A DNA stretch of 64,000 nucleotides from Bacteroides gallinarum DSM 18171 = JCM 13658. Lineage in GTDB: Bacteria > Bacteroidota > Bacteroidia > Bacteroidales > Bacteroidaceae. The notes under the pieces were generated by a model. It was not told the DNA's origin. It did not search any database and worked only from the letters and a program-made list of their open reading frames with translations. Of this stretch, positions 34,546-44,147 are shown piece after piece (position 1 is the first letter of the stretch; the number at the start of each line of letters is the position of its first letter). The DNA lies in NCBI RefSeq assembly GCF_000374365.1, contig NZ_KB894119.1, positions 1 to 64,000 of the forward strand, in the 5' to 3' direction. A program made the position numbers and the translations under genes.

Positions 34546-35487
34546 ATGAAAGCATTAACAGCAACAGATTTCAACTTTCCCGGACAGCAGAGCGTCTATC
34601 ACGGAAAGGTACGCGATGTGTACAACATCAACGGTGAAAAGTTAGTCATGGTAGCCACCGACCGCATTTCGGCATTCGACGTAGTACTGCCGAAAGGTAT
34701 TCCTTTCAAGGGACAGATGCTGAACCAGATTGCAGCCAAGTTCCTCGATGCTACCGCCGACATCTGCCCCAACTGGAAAACCGCCACTCCCGACCCCATG
34801 GTAACGGTAGGCGTGATGTGCGAAGGCTTCCCTATCGAGATGATTGTACGCGGCTATCTCTGCGGCAGCGCATGGCGTGCCTATAAGAGCGGTGTCCGCG
34901 AAATCTGCGGTGTAAAGCTGCCCGAAGGCATGAAGGAGAACCAGAAGTTCCCCGAGCCTATCATCACGCCGACCACGAAAGCTGAAATAGGCGAGCACGA
35001 TGCCGACATTTCCAAGGAGGAAATCCTTGCCAAAGGCCTGGCTACCCCCGAAGAATACGCCGTTTTGGAGAAATATACAATGGCTCTCTTCAAACGCGGT
35101 ACGGAAATCGCAGCAGAGCGCGGCCTGATTCTCGTCGATACCAAATACGAATTCGGCAAGCACAACGGTACTATCTACCTAATGGACGAAATCCATACGC
35201 CGGACTCCAGCCGCTACTTCTATTCCGAAGGCTACGAGGAGCGTTTTGCCAAGGGCGAACCGCAGAAACAGCTTTCGAAGGAGTTCGTGCGCGAATGGCT
35301 TATGGACAACGGTTTCCAGGGCAAAGAGGGACAGCAGGTTCCGGAAATGACGGATGAAATCGTTACTTCTATCAGCGACCGCTACATCGAGTTGTACGAA
35401 CACATCACCGGCGAGAAGTTCGTAAAAGAAGATACGGACAACATCGCGGAACGTATCGAGAAAAACGTAACGGAATACCTGAAATAA
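34546..35487 (+). CDS. purC: SAICAR synthetase
   Basis: Phosphoribosylaminoimidazole-succinocarboxamide synthase, step 7 of purine synthesis, joining CAIR and aspartate with ATP. It has 313 residues, a long form also seen in Bacteroidetes. Motifs include [48 protein letters not shown] and [13 protein letters not shown]. It ends directly at the start codon of ubiE (35488), so the two are translationally linked. Confidence 0.95.
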   Translation: MKALTATDFNFPGQQSVYHGKVRDVYNINGEKLVMVATDRISAFDVVLPKGIPFKGQMLNQIAAKFLDATADICPNWKTATPDPMVTVGVMCEGFPIEMIVRGYLCGSAWRAYKSGVREICGVKLPEGMKENQKFPEPIITPTTKAEIGEHDADISKEEILAKGLATPEEYAVLEKYTMALFKRGTEIAAERGLILVDTKYEFGKHNGTIYLMDEIHTPDSSRYFYSEGYEERFAKGEPQKQLSKEFVREWLMDNGFQGKEGQQVPEMTDEIVTSISDRYIELYEHITGEKFVKEDTDNIAERIEKNVTEYLK

Positions 35488-36225
35488 ATGGATTATCCCC
35501 AAGAACACATCAAGCCTTACGGCAAAGACGGTAAAAAGAGCGAACAGGTCGAAGAGATGTTCGACAACATCGCCCCTGCTTACGACAAGCTGAACCATAC
35601 CCTGTCAATGGGTATAGACCGCAGTTGGCGCAGGAAAGCAATCGATGCGCTCCGCCCTTTCCACCCCCGGCGTATCATGGATGTGGCGACCGGAACCGGC
35701 GACTTCGCCATACTTGCCTGTCGCGAACTGAAGCCCGATACGCTGATAGGGACCGACATTTCCGAAGGCATGATGAACGTGGGACGCGAAAAAGTAAAAC
35801 GGGCACGCCTCTCGGACAGGATTTCCTTTGTCCGGGAGGACTGTACCTCCCTCTCTTTTGCCGATGAAAGTTTCGATGCCGTAACCGTAGCGTTCGGCAT
35901 CCGCAACTTCGACGGACTGGACAAAGGGCTGTCCGAGATATGCCGCGTACTGAAGCCCGGCGGACATCTCGTGATACTGGAACTCTCCACCCCGGAACGT
36001 TTCCCGATGAAGCAGCTCTTTACCGTTTACTCCAAGGCCGTCATTCCGCTACTCGGCAAATGCATCTCGAAAGACAACAGCGCCTATACCTACCTGCCCC
36101 AGAGCATCCGCGCCTTCCCGCAAGGTGAAATCATGCAGGGGGTTATCCGCAAGGCGGGCTTCGGCGAGGTACGCTTCAAGCGGCTGACTTTCGGAATATG
36201 TACCTTATACATTGCTAAGAAATAG
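35488..36225 (+). CDS. ubiE: Demethylmenaquinone methyltransferase (UbiE/MenG)
   Basis: A 245-residue SAM-dependent methyltransferase that makes menaquinone from demethylmenaquinone. Motifs are [20 protein letters not shown] at the N-terminus, the SAM-binding [10 protein letters not shown] (~66-75), GTDISEGMM and the UbiE signature [23 protein letters not shown]. It starts one base after the purC stop. The MenA-like gene at 59164 would provide the preceding step. Confidence 0.94.
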   Translation: MDYPQEHIKPYGKDGKKSEQVEEMFDNIAPAYDKLNHTLSMGIDRSWRRKAIDALRPFHPRRIMDVATGTGDFAILACRELKPDTLIGTDISEGMMNVGREKVKRARLSDRISFVREDCTSLSFADESFDAVTVAFGIRNFDGLDKGLSEICRVLKPGGHLVILELSTPERFPMKQLFTVYSKAVIPLLGKCISKDNSAYTYLPQSIRAFPQGEIMQGVIRKAGFGEVRFKRLTFGICTLYIAKK

Positions 36226-36255
36226 CCACTATCTTCCTTTTTAACACACTTGGAT

Positions 36256-37002
36256 ATGCAGAAATACGGTTTAATCGGTTATCCGCTGAAACATTCGTTT
36301 TCTATCGGATACTTCAACGAGAAATTCAAAGCAGAGAACATCGACGCAGAATACGTGAACTTCGAGATTCCCCGTATCGAGGATTTTATGGAAGTGATTG
36401 AAGAAAACCCCAATCTCTGCGGACTCAATGTAACCATTCCTTACAAGGAGCAGGTTATCCCCTACCTCGACGAGCTGGATAAGGACACGGCCAAAATCGG
36501 TGCGGTCAACGTTATCAAGATTGTCCGTCTGCCCAAAGGCAAGGTGAAGCTGATAGGATGCAACTCGGACATCATCGGGTTTACGCAGTCTATCGAACCC
36601 TTGTTACAGCCCCACCACAAGAAAGCACTCATCCTGGGCACGGGCGGAGCGTCCAAAGCCGTACACCGCGGCCTGGAGAACCTGGGGATAGAGAGTACTT
36701 TCGTATCGCGTACCAAAAAGGACAATAGATACCTTACCTACGAGGAGCTGACTCCGGAGGTGATGTCGGAGCATACGGTCATCGTGAACTGTACTCCCGT
36801 GGGCATGTTCCCCAAGGTGGACTTCTGCCCGGATATTCCATATGAGCTGCTTACTCCCAACCATTTGCTCTACGATTTGTTATACAATCCAAATGAAACG
36901 CTCTTCATGAAGAAAGGCAAGGCACAGGGAGCCGTGGTAAAGAACGGCCTCGAGATGTTGCTGCTGCAAGCCTTCGCTGCATGGGAGATTTGGAACAAGT
37001 AA
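36256..37002 (+). CDS. aroE: Shikimate dehydrogenase
   Basis: AroE reduces 3-dehydroshikimate with NADPH in chorismate synthesis. The N-terminal substrate site GYPLKHSFSIGYFNEKF and catalytic Lys in LNVTIPYKEQVIPYLD are clear; the nucleotide-binding loop GTGGASKAVH and the NCTPVGMFP block follow. I chose ATG 36256 (248 residues, MQKYGLIG) rather than the TTG two codons upstream. The stop is followed after one base by the ATG of the hydrolase gene. Confidence 0.93.
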   Translation: MQKYGLIGYPLKHSFSIGYFNEKFKAENIDAEYVNFEIPRIEDFMEVIEENPNLCGLNVTIPYKEQVIPYLDELDKDTAKIGAVNVIKIVRLPKGKVKLIGCNSDIIGFTQSIEPLLQPHHKKALILGTGGASKAVHRGLENLGIESTFVSRTKKDNRYLTYEELTPEVMSEHTVIVNCTPVGMFPKVDFCPDIPYELLTPNHLLYDLLYNPNETLFMKKGKAQGAVVKNGLEMLLLQAFAAWEIWNK

Positions 37003-37003
37003 C

Positions 37004-37954
37004 ATGAAAAAAAGTATCAAATACGGCTTGCCCGCGCTGTTGGCGGTAATACTCATCGCCCTTGCCGGAGGAAGCTATTACATGCTCGGCTATTCGCTGA
37101 CGCCGAAGGATAATAAAGGCAGGGACATCCCCGGCTCGTACGCATATATGCGCAGTACTTATCCGTTTATTACCCCGTGGCTGGACAGCCTGCAAACCGC
37201 GGGCGCCTTGCGCGACACTTTCATCATCAGCCCGGAAGGACGGCAGTTGCACGCCATGTTTGCCGCTGCCGCCAGACCTACCGGCAAGACGGCGGTCATC
37301 GTACACGGTTATACGGACAATGCCGTGCGTATGCTGATGATAGGTTATCTTTACAACAAAGAGCTGGATTACAACATACTCCTGCCGGACTTGCAGCATA
37401 ACGGGCTGAGCGGAGGACCCGCCATACAAATGGGCTGGAAAGACAGGCTCGATGTATTGGAGTGGATGAACATAGCCGATACTCTTTTCGGGGGAAACAC
37501 CCGAATGGTGGTGCACGGCATTTCCATGGGAGCAGCCACCACCATGATGCTGGCCGGTGAACCGCAGCAGCCTTTCGTGAAGTGTTTCGTGGAGGACTGC
37601 GGTTACACGAGCGTATGGGACGAGTTCTCGTTCCAGTTGAAAGAGATGTTCGGGTTGCCCGAATTTCCATTAATGTACACCACCAGCCGGCTATGCGATG
37701 CCAAGTACGGCTGGAATTTCAAGGAGGCTTCCTCCCTGAACCAGGTCAGGAAGTGTACCCTTCCCATGCTGTTCATACACGGGGACGCAGATACTTACGT
37801 GCCCACCCGCATGGTGTATCCTTTATACGACGCCAAAAGCGGGGCGAAGGAGTTGTGGATTGTTCCCGGCGCCACCCATGCCATGTCTTACAGGGATTAT
37901 CCGCAGGAATATACGGAGCGTGTGAGGAATTTTGTGGAGAAATATATCCGTTAA
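37004..37954 (+). CDS. Alpha/beta hydrolase with N-terminal membrane anchor
   Basis: The 316-residue protein begins with a single hydrophobic helix (residues ~8-30) and continues as an alpha/beta hydrolase. VIVHGYTDNA forms the oxyanion-side strand, HGISMGAATTM holds the nucleophile Ser of GxSxG, HGDADTYVP carries the acid and ATHAMSY the His. It resembles the YqkD-type membrane-anchored hydrolases. The substrate is unknown. It ends the phoH-purC-ubiE-aroE run, starting one base after aroE. Confidence 0.85.
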   Translation: MKKSIKYGLPALLAVILIALAGGSYYMLGYSLTPKDNKGRDIPGSYAYMRSTYPFITPWLDSLQTAGALRDTFIISPEGRQLHAMFAAAARPTGKTAVIVHGYTDNAVRMLMIGYLYNKELDYNILLPDLQHNGLSGGPAIQMGWKDRLDVLEWMNIADTLFGGNTRMVVHGISMGAATTMMLAGEPQQPFVKCFVEDCGYTSVWDEFSFQLKEMFGLPEFPLMYTTSRLCDAKYGWNFKEASSLNQVRKCTLPMLFIHGDADTYVPTRMVYPLYDAKSGAKELWIVPGATHAMSYRDYPQEYTERVRNFVEKYIR

Positions 37955-37993
37955 TGTGATTTTTCCTATCTTCGCCCCTACAAATACAATAGT

Positions 37994-38899
37994 ATGAAAC
38001 GAATTATCTCCATAGCGCTTTTCTTGTGCATGCTTGTTTCCTTGCAGGCACAAGAGGTTTATACAACCGATAACATTCCTAAGGTTCACCTTCAGGACAA
38101 GACACGTTACGTTTGTAACCCTGCCGGCATCCTCTCCGCTTCGGCATGCGATGAAATAGACCGTATGCTTTATGCCTTGGAACAGCAGACCGGTATCGAA
38201 ACCGTAGTGGCCGTCGTGCCCTCTATCGGCAATGAGGATTGTTTCGACTTCTCGCACCGGCTGCTCAACGAATGGGGCGTAGGCAAGAAAGGTAAGAACA
38301 ACGGACTGGTTATCTTGCTGGTAACCGACCAGCGCTGTATTCAGTTCTACACCGGATATGGTTTGGAGGGAGATTTGCCCGACGCCATTTGCAAACGTAT
38401 CCAAACCCGCGACATGATTCCTTACCTGAAAGACGGCAACTGGGATGCCGGTATGGTAGCCGGCGTGCGTGCCGTATGCGCCCGTCTTGACGGTAGCATG
38501 GTTAACGATTCGGACGAAGGAGGAGGCAATCCCCCGATAGGAATGATTCTGACAGTGGTGGGGTTCTTTGCCGTGGCTATCGTAGCAGGAATATTGAAAA
38601 CGCGCGCTGCAAGCAAATGCCCGCAATGCGGCCAGCATAAGCTGCAACGGAGCAACAGCGTACTCATTTCGCGCCACAACGGTGTGCGCACAGAAGATGT
38701 TACCTATACGTGCCGCAACTGCGGTCACAAGGTAGTACGCCGCCAGCAATCCCATGATGAGAATTACCGGGGCGGTGGTGGCGGAGGTCCCGTTATCTTC
38801 GGCGGAGGGAGAGGTTTCGGCGGAGGAGGCGGAGGCTTTAGCGGAGGCAGCTTCGGCGGTGGCATGGGTGGCGGAGGAGGCGCCGGCTCCCGGTTCTGA
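37994..38899 (+). CDS. TPM domain protein with zinc ribbon and Gly-rich tail
   Basis: The 301-residue protein has a signal peptide (to LQAQ, residue 20), a TPM domain (~28-165, with GILSASACDEIDRML and QFYTGYGLEGDLPD), one transmembrane helix (~183-200), a ribbon with CPQC (209-212) and CRNC (240-243), and a tail of ~40 residues that is mostly Gly (GGGFSGGSFGGGMGGGGG). TPM proteins of the YgcG type are linked to membrane and photosystem quality control, but the bacterial role is not settled. The lemA gene follows after a 15-bp repeat array; TPM and LemA genes are often adjacent. Confidence 0.87.
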   Translation: MKRIISIALFLCMLVSLQAQEVYTTDNIPKVHLQDKTRYVCNPAGILSASACDEIDRMLYALEQQTGIETVVAVVPSIGNEDCFDFSHRLLNEWGVGKKGKNNGLVILLVTDQRCIQFYTGYGLEGDLPDAICKRIQTRDMIPYLKDGNWDAGMVAGVRAVCARLDGSMVNDSDEGGGNPPIGMILTVVGFFAVAIVAGILKTRAASKCPQCGQHKLQRSNSVLISRHNGVRTEDVTYTCRNCGHKVVRRQQSHDENYRGGGGGGPVIFGGGRGFGGGGGGFSGGSFGGGMGGGGGAGSRF

Positions 38900-38940
38900 G
38901 CCGTAGTGCTGGACGCGCTTTGCAACAGGCTAAGCGTATT

Positions 38941-39090
38941 ATTCTAATATAGCGTATCGTTTTATGTTGCATCGTTTTATATCGTATCATTTTATGTTGC
39001 ATTATTTTATATCGCACCATTTTATATAGCATTGTCCTATATCGTATCAATTTATATAACGTCATTTTATATCGCATCATTAATATTAAA
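38941..39090. repeat. 15-bp tandem repeat, about 8-9 copies
   Basis: From 38956 to 39075 eight successive 15-base units follow the pattern AT(C/T)(G/A)TTTTATAT(C/A)G(C/T), e.g. ATCGTTTTATGTTGC and ATCGTTTTATATCGT, with decayed units on both sides. The array fills the space between the TPM and lemA genes and ends at about the lemA ribosome site. It is in no credible reading frame. Confidence 0.85.
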
Positions 39091-39099
39091 AAAAGAAGT

Positions 39100-39681
39100 A
39101 TGAAAAAATCAACCATTATCATCATTGTTGTCGTAGCCCTTCTCGCCATTTGGGGTGTTACCGGTTATAACGGACTCGTTACCATGGACGAAAACGTCAG
39201 CGGGCAATGGTCTAACGTCGAAACACAATACCAACGCCGTGCCGACTTGATTCCGAACCTCGTAAATACCGTCAAAGGATATGCGTCCCACGAAAAGGAG
39301 ACGCTGGAGGGTGTAGTAGAGGCTCGCAGCAAGGCCACGCAAATGACCGTAGATGCCAACGACCTGACCCCGGAAAAACTCGCCGAATACCAGAAGGCAC
39401 AAGGTGCGGTTACTTCCGCTTTGGGCAAGCTGCTCGCCATTAGTGAAAACTATCCCGACCTAAAGGCCAACCAGAACTTCCTGGAGCTGCAAGCCCAATT
39501 GGAAGGTACGGAAAACCGCATCAACGTGGCGCGTACCAACTTCAACAATGCGGCGAAGAACTTCAATACGGCTATCCGCCGTTTCCCGAGAAATATCCTC
39601 GCCGGTCTTTTCGGCTTCGAGAAACGCGCTTATTTCGAAGCTGCCGAAGGCAGCGAACAGGCGCCCGAAGTGAAGTTCTGA
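39100..39681 (+). CDS. LemA family membrane protein
   Basis: The 193-residue protein has one N-terminal transmembrane helix (residues ~5-22, IIIIVVVALLAIWGV) and a LemA helical domain: VSGQWSNVETQYQRRADLIPNLVNTVKGYASHE, LLAISENYPDLKANQNF and GTENRINVARTNFN, ending with the FPRNILAGLFGF segment. It is membrane-anchored with an outward helical bundle. The function is uncertain. It pairs with the TPM gene upstream and is followed by a strong terminator. Confidence 0.93.
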   Translation: MKKSTIIIIVVVALLAIWGVTGYNGLVTMDENVSGQWSNVETQYQRRADLIPNLVNTVKGYASHEKETLEGVVEARSKATQMTVDANDLTPEKLAEYQKAQGAVTSALGKLLAISENYPDLKANQNFLELQAQLEGTENRINVARTNFNNAAKNFNTAIRRFPRNILAGLFGFEKRAYFEAAEGSEQAPEVKF

Positions 39682-39706
39682 CAAACGGAAATCTGAAATT
39701 CCGATA

Positions 39707-39774
39707 CCCCCTCATCCGGCACGACACCTGCAAACGGGTAAAAGCATGCTGCCGGACGAGGGGATATTTTTTAT
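39707..39774 (+). terminator. Rho-independent terminator after lemA
   Basis: CCCCTCATCCGGCA (39708-39721) pairs with TGCCGGACGAGGGG (39750-39763) with one mismatch. The 28-base loop is followed by ATATTTTTTAT. Confidence 0.75.
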
Positions 39775-39805
39775 ACAAAGCTAAGGCTATAAGCGAAATA
39801 ATCAC

Positions 39806-39813
39806 TACTTTTG
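39806..39813 (+). promoter_or_regulatory. -7 element TACTTTTG for purM
   Basis: Exact match 28 bases upstream of the ATG at 39841. It excludes the alternative start at 39811. Confidence 0.7.
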
Positions 39814-39840
39814 TGCTCAATTGAACTAACTTATTATCTC

Positions 39841-41010
39841 ATGAGTAATCAACGATACATGATGAGAGGCGTCAGCGCATCGAAAGAGGATGTGCACAAC
39901 GCTATCAAGAACATCGACAAAGGTATTTTCCCGCAGGCTTTCTGCAAAATCATCCCCGACATCCTGGGCGGCGACCCCGAGTACTGTAACATCATGCATG
40001 CCGACGGTGCAGGAACGAAATCCAGCCTGGCTTACATGTACTGGAAAGAAACCGGCGACCTTTCGGTATGGAAAGGTATCGCACAGGATGCACTGATTAT
40101 GAACATCGACGACCTGCTTTGCGTAGGTGCAGTAGATAATATACTGGTATCGAGCACTATCGGACGCAACAAGCTGCTTATTCCGGGTGAGGTAATCTCC
40201 GCTATCATCAACGGTACAGACGAATTGCTTGCCGAGCTCCGCGAAATGGGCGTGGGTGTGTACGCCACCGGCGGCGAGACGGCGGATGTGGGTGACCTGG
40301 TACGTACGATTATCGTAGACTCCACCGTGACCTGCCGCATGAAGCGCTCGGATGTCATAGACAATGCCAACATCCGTCCGGGCGATGTGATTGTAGGCCT
40401 GTCCTCCTGCGGGCAAGCCACTTATGAGAAAGAGTACAACGGCGGTATGGGCAGCAACGGGCTTACCAGCGCCCGCCATGATGTGTTCGCCAAGTACCTG
40501 GCAGAGAAATATCCCGAAAGTTACGACAAGGCAGTGCCCGACGAGCTGGTGTACAGCGGCAAGCTGAAACTGACGGACAGCGTGGAGGGCAGCCCGTTGG
40601 ATGCCGGCAAGCTGGTACTCTCTCCCACCCGTACATATGCCCCGGTGGTAAAGAAGCTGCTCGATACGCTCCGTCCCGAAATCCACGGCATGGTGCACTG
40701 TTCCGGCGGCGCACAGACTAAGGTGCTGCACTTCGTTGGTGATAACTGCCGCGTTATAAAGGACAACCTTTTCCCTGTTCCGCCATTGTTCAGTACCATT
40801 AAGGAGCAAAGCGATACGGATTGGAGCGAAATGTACAAGGTATTCAATATGGGACACCGTCTCGAAGTGTATCTCTCGCCCGAACATGCGGAAGAGGTGA
40901 TTGCTATCAGCAAGAGTTTCGATATCGACGCGCAAATCGTAGGTCGCATCGAGGAGAGTGACAAGAAGGAGCTGATTATCAGGAGCGAGTTCGGAGAGTT
41001 CAGATACTAA
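39841..41010 (+). CDS. purM: Phosphoribosylformylglycinamidine cyclo-ligase family (AIR synthetase)
   Basis: The 389-residue protein is the Bacteroidetes form of PurM, which cyclises FGAM to AIR with ATP in purine synthesis. Family features are MHADGAGTKSSLAY, the ATP-binding DALIMNIDDLLCVGA, GGETADVGDLV and VGLSSCGQATYEKEYNGGMGSNG. It diverges from the E. coli type in length and middle part, but the conserved D-G-x-GTK and GGETA motifs support the assignment. The chosen ATG follows the promoter at 39806. Confidence 0.88.
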   Translation: MSNQRYMMRGVSASKEDVHNAIKNIDKGIFPQAFCKIIPDILGGDPEYCNIMHADGAGTKSSLAYMYWKETGDLSVWKGIAQDALIMNIDDLLCVGAVDNILVSSTIGRNKLLIPGEVISAIINGTDELLAELREMGVGVYATGGETADVGDLVRTIIVDSTVTCRMKRSDVIDNANIRPGDVIVGLSSCGQATYEKEYNGGMGSNGLTSARHDVFAKYLAEKYPESYDKAVPDELVYSGKLKLTDSVEGSPLDAGKLVLSPTRTYAPVVKKLLDTLRPEIHGMVHCSGGAQTKVLHFVGDNCRVIKDNLFPVPPLFSTIKEQSDTDWSEMYKVFNMGHRLEVYLSPEHAEEVIAISKSFDIDAQIVGRIEESDKKELIIRSEFGEFRY

Positions 41011-41030
41011 GGCATTAAGACATTAAGATA

Positions 41031-41230
41031 ATGAAAAGACTCATTTATATTTTCTGTTGCTCTTCTGCATCATGATAACGGTTATCGCCGGTTGTCAGAT
41101 TGCGGGGTAGGGTATCGGAGGTTCATCCACCCTTTGGCTATCTTTGACTTTTACATTTATCGGCGCAGGATATGTTGCCTACAACATGGGTATGAGAAAA
41201 TATAAGCGGGTGCAAAAACTATGTGAATAA
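41031..41230 (+). pseudogene. Decayed small membrane protein gene
   Basis: The ATG at 41031 begins MKRLIYIFCC and stops after 14 codons. In the -1 frame the sequence continues LLFCIMITVIAGCQIAG, meets a TAG, and then in the same frame reads GIGGSSTLWLSLTFTFIGAGYVAYNMGM to a stop at 41230. Together they would make a roughly 65-residue protein with two membrane helices. One frameshift near 41060 and one CAG-to-TAG change explain the break. It sits between purM and prfA, in line with their strand, so was probably an intact operon member. A sequencing error is possible for the frameshift but less so for both lesions. Confidence 0.7.
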
Positions 41231-41235
41231 GCTAA

Positions 41236-42348
41236 ATGGCAGATAACAATACCATACTTGAGAAACTGGAGGGGCTCGTTGCCCGCTTCGAGGAGGTATC
41301 TACATTGATAACCGACCCGGCGGTGATTGCCGACCAGAAGCGTTACGTCAAGCTCACCAAAGAATACAAAGAGCTGAACGACCTGATGAATGCCCGCAAA
41401 GAGTACATGCAGGTGCTGAACGGCATCGAGGAAGCCAAAGAAATCATCGCCAACGAAACCGACGCGGAGATGCGCGAAATGGCGCGCGAGGAGCTCGATG
41501 CCTGCCAGACGCGCCAGCCCGAACTGGAAGAACGGATAAAGCTGCTGCTCGTCCCTGCCGACCCGCAGGACAGCCGCAATGCCATTCTCGAAATCCGGGG
41601 CGGTGCAGGGGGCGACGAGGCCGCTATCTTTGCCGGCGACCTTTTCCGCATGTACACCAAATATTGCGAAACGAAAGGTTGGAAACTGGATATATCCAGC
41701 GCCAACGAGGGTGCTGCCGGCGGCTTCAAGGAAATCATCTGCTCCGTAACGGGCGACAACGTGTACGGCACACTGAAGTATGAATCGGGGGTGCACCGCG
41801 TACAGCGTGTGCCTGCCACCGAAACGCAGGGGCGTGTGCATACATCCGCCGCCTCCGTAGCCGTACTGCCCGAAGCAGAGGAGTTCGACGTGGTTATCAA
41901 CGAAGGAGAAATCAAATGGGACACTTTCCGGAGCGGCGGTGCGGGCGGACAGAATGTAAACAAGGTGGAGTCCGGCGTACGCCTGCGCTATAACTGGAAG
42001 AATCCGAACACCGGTGTCGTAGAAGAAATCCTTATCGAATGTACCGAAACGCGCGACCAGCCGAAAAACAAGGAACGTGCCCTCGCGCGCCTCCGTACCT
42101 TTATATACGACAAAGAGCATCAGAAATACATCGACGATATCGCCTCCAAGCGTAAGACAATGGTTTCCACCGGCGACCGTTCGGCCAAAATCCGTACCTA
42201 TAACTATCCGCAGGGACGCATTACCGACCACCGCATCAACTATACCATTTATAACCTTGCCGCCTTTATGGACGGCGATATCCAGGACTGCATCGACCAC
42301 CTGATTGTTGCGGAGAATGCAGAAAGGCTGAAAGAAAGCGAATTATAA
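41236..42348 (+). CDS. prfA: Peptide chain release factor 1
   Basis: RF1 ends translation at UAA and UAG. The 370-residue protein carries the stop-codon-recognition PAT motif at 193-195 (QRVPATETQGR), which distinguishes it from RF2, and the GGQ at 237-239 (SGGAGGQNVNK). The GGAGGDEA block near 122 is typical. It starts five bases after the end of the decayed small gene. Confidence 0.97.
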   Translation: MADNNTILEKLEGLVARFEEVSTLITDPAVIADQKRYVKLTKEYKELNDLMNARKEYMQVLNGIEEAKEIIANETDAEMREMAREELDACQTRQPELEERIKLLLVPADPQDSRNAILEIRGGAGGDEAAIFAGDLFRMYTKYCETKGWKLDISSANEGAAGGFKEIICSVTGDNVYGTLKYESGVHRVQRVPATETQGRVHTSAASVAVLPEAEEFDVVINEGEIKWDTFRSGGAGGQNVNKVESGVRLRYNWKNPNTGVVEEILIECTETRDQPKNKERALARLRTFIYDKEHQKYIDDIASKRKTMVSTGDRSAKIRTYNYPQGRITDHRINYTIYNLAAFMDGDIQDCIDHLIVAENAERLKESEL

Positions 42349-42350
42349 TT

Positions 42351-44123
42351 ATGAAAGGGCTATCAGTAAAGAAAGCGTTTCACACAGCTACCGGGGCGTT
42401 TCAAAATTGCCTGAGGCGCTTCCCCGTTGCGGTGGGCTTTATCTTTGCGTTCACGGCCTATCTTATCTACCTCACAGCGACAGACTGGAAAGGCGAGAAC
42501 CGGATATTGTTCATAGCCGGCTATTATCTGTCTGTGGGCATCTTGCTTTCGCTCACGCTCCACCTGTGGGGCGAGGAAGCAAAAAGCCGCTTGTGGAAAA
42601 CCGGTGTACAGTTGGCAGCGCATGTATTACTCGTAGCAGATGCTTTCCTTCTTTACCACTATCTCGCTGCGGAAAGTTCGTGGATTGAAATCGGCATCGC
42701 CCATGCAGCAGCTATTTTCGCCGTGGGGCTTTCTGTCTTCTTCCTTTCATTCCTGCGCGAGAAAAACGATATTGCAAGCTGGAACTTTGCCCTGAACACC
42801 CTTTCCGCATACATCGTTACACAGGTGATAGGTCTTGTCTTATGCGCGGGCATCAGCCTGTTGCTGCTCTCGCTGAACCAACTGTTCGGGATACATATCA
42901 GCGGTAAATGCTATGCCTATATCTACTACCTGTGCAATACGCTACTCGGCATGATGCTGTTTCTCGGGCTGTTGCCGCAGGGTAGCGGCAAGCATAACCC
43001 GCAACCGCATTCATCGGAATTCCTGAACGGTATCATACATTACCTGTTCCTTCCCCTTACGGCAGGTTACCTGATTGTACTTTACATCTATGCCGCCCGC
43101 ATACTTGCCAGTTGGGAACTGCCCACAGGTTGGGTGTCGTGGCTTATCGTGGCGCTGATGACGGTATGTATCGCTATCCAATTCGGGCTGTACCCCACAC
43201 GTTTCAAAGAAGGCAAGCGTTTCGACAACTGGACGGCACGCTGGCTGCCCGTACTGATACTGCCGCTGTTGCTGCTAATGACAATCGGCATCGCACGCCG
43301 GTTCAACGATTACGGCATTACCCTCAACCGGCTCTACCTCGCCACCCTCAACGGCTGGTTCTACATAGTATGTATCGGGCTGTTCGTTACAAAGGCGCGG
43401 CGTATCAACTGGATACCTATTTCGTTTGCGCTCATTTTCCTGCTGACATCCGCATTACCCGTCAATTATGCCAGCGTCACGAAAAGCGTTCTTCTCGACG
43501 AGATAAAGGCCGGGATGCAACATAGTTGCCGTACGGAGCCTCCCCTGTCGCTGCAAGAGTACAAGGAATGGATTTTTTCACTGCCGGAGCAGCAGGCAGC
43601 CCGGATAAACAGTAAACTCAAATACCTGAACAGTTGGTTCGGGGCGGAAAGTGTTGCCCGCCTGATAGACAAAGACGTAACTTACCACCTATATTCGATA
43701 GCGGTGGATATCGAGACGGATACGGCAGATGTCGAAACGGACGGCGACAGAGTTGCCTATAACGGCGAAGTCGGCAGCCAGGCTGTTATCGAGGTTCCCG
43801 AAGGTTATACCCGGTTCGCCGCCATACCCGGCAACGGCAGGTCGAGCCATTATTCCACCGTTCCCCGCCGACACCTGGAGAGCGGTATATTGCCCGTGCT
43901 GCTCGATACCCGTACCGGCGGGCTGAACGACAGCGTGTACATCGAGCTGAAAACCCTGGAGATGCTGGAAAAAGACAAGAAACACGGTCATATACCGCCT
44001 GTACGCTTCCGGTGCAACTCCCCGGAAAACCTGTTCGTCCTGACCGGTTTCGACATCGATTACGAAAAGGAGGGCGTTGAGGACATAACAATGAATATAA
44101 AAGGATATCTATTTAAAAAGTAA
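42351..44123 (+). CDS. DUF4153 multi-spanning membrane protein
   Basis: The 590-residue protein has about 10-12 hydrophobic helices in its first 370 residues and a soluble C-terminal part of about 200 residues. The arrangement matches DUF4153 proteins, whose function is unknown. A characteristic segment is YIYAARILASWELPTGWVSWLIV. The ATG lies two bases after the prfA stop, so cotranscription is likely. The soluble tail (from ~SLQEYKEW) carries no recognised motif. Confidence 0.78.
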   Translation: MKGLSVKKAFHTATGAFQNCLRRFPVAVGFIFAFTAYLIYLTATDWKGENRILFIAGYYLSVGILLSLTLHLWGEEAKSRLWKTGVQLAAHVLLVADAFLLYHYLAAESSWIEIGIAHAAAIFAVGLSVFFLSFLREKNDIASWNFALNTLSAYIVTQVIGLVLCAGISLLLLSLNQLFGIHISGKCYAYIYYLCNTLLGMMLFLGLLPQGSGKHNPQPHSSEFLNGIIHYLFLPLTAGYLIVLYIYAARILASWELPTGWVSWLIVALMTVCIAIQFGLYPTRFKEGKRFDNWTARWLPVLILPLLLLMTIGIARRFNDYGITLNRLYLATLNGWFYIVCIGLFVTKARRINWIPISFALIFLLTSALPVNYASVTKSVLLDEIKAGMQHSCRTEPPLSLQEYKEWIFSLPEQQAARINSKLKYLNSWFGAESVARLIDKDVTYHLYSIAVDIETDTADVETDGDRVAYNGEVGSQAVIEVPEGYTRFAAIPGNGRSSHYSTVPRRHLESGILPVLLDTRTGGLNDSVYIELKTLEMLEKDKKHGHIPPVRFRCNSPENLFVLTGFDIDYEKEGVEDITMNIKGYLFKK

Positions 44124-44147
44124 AATCACTAATAACAGAAATTCGAT

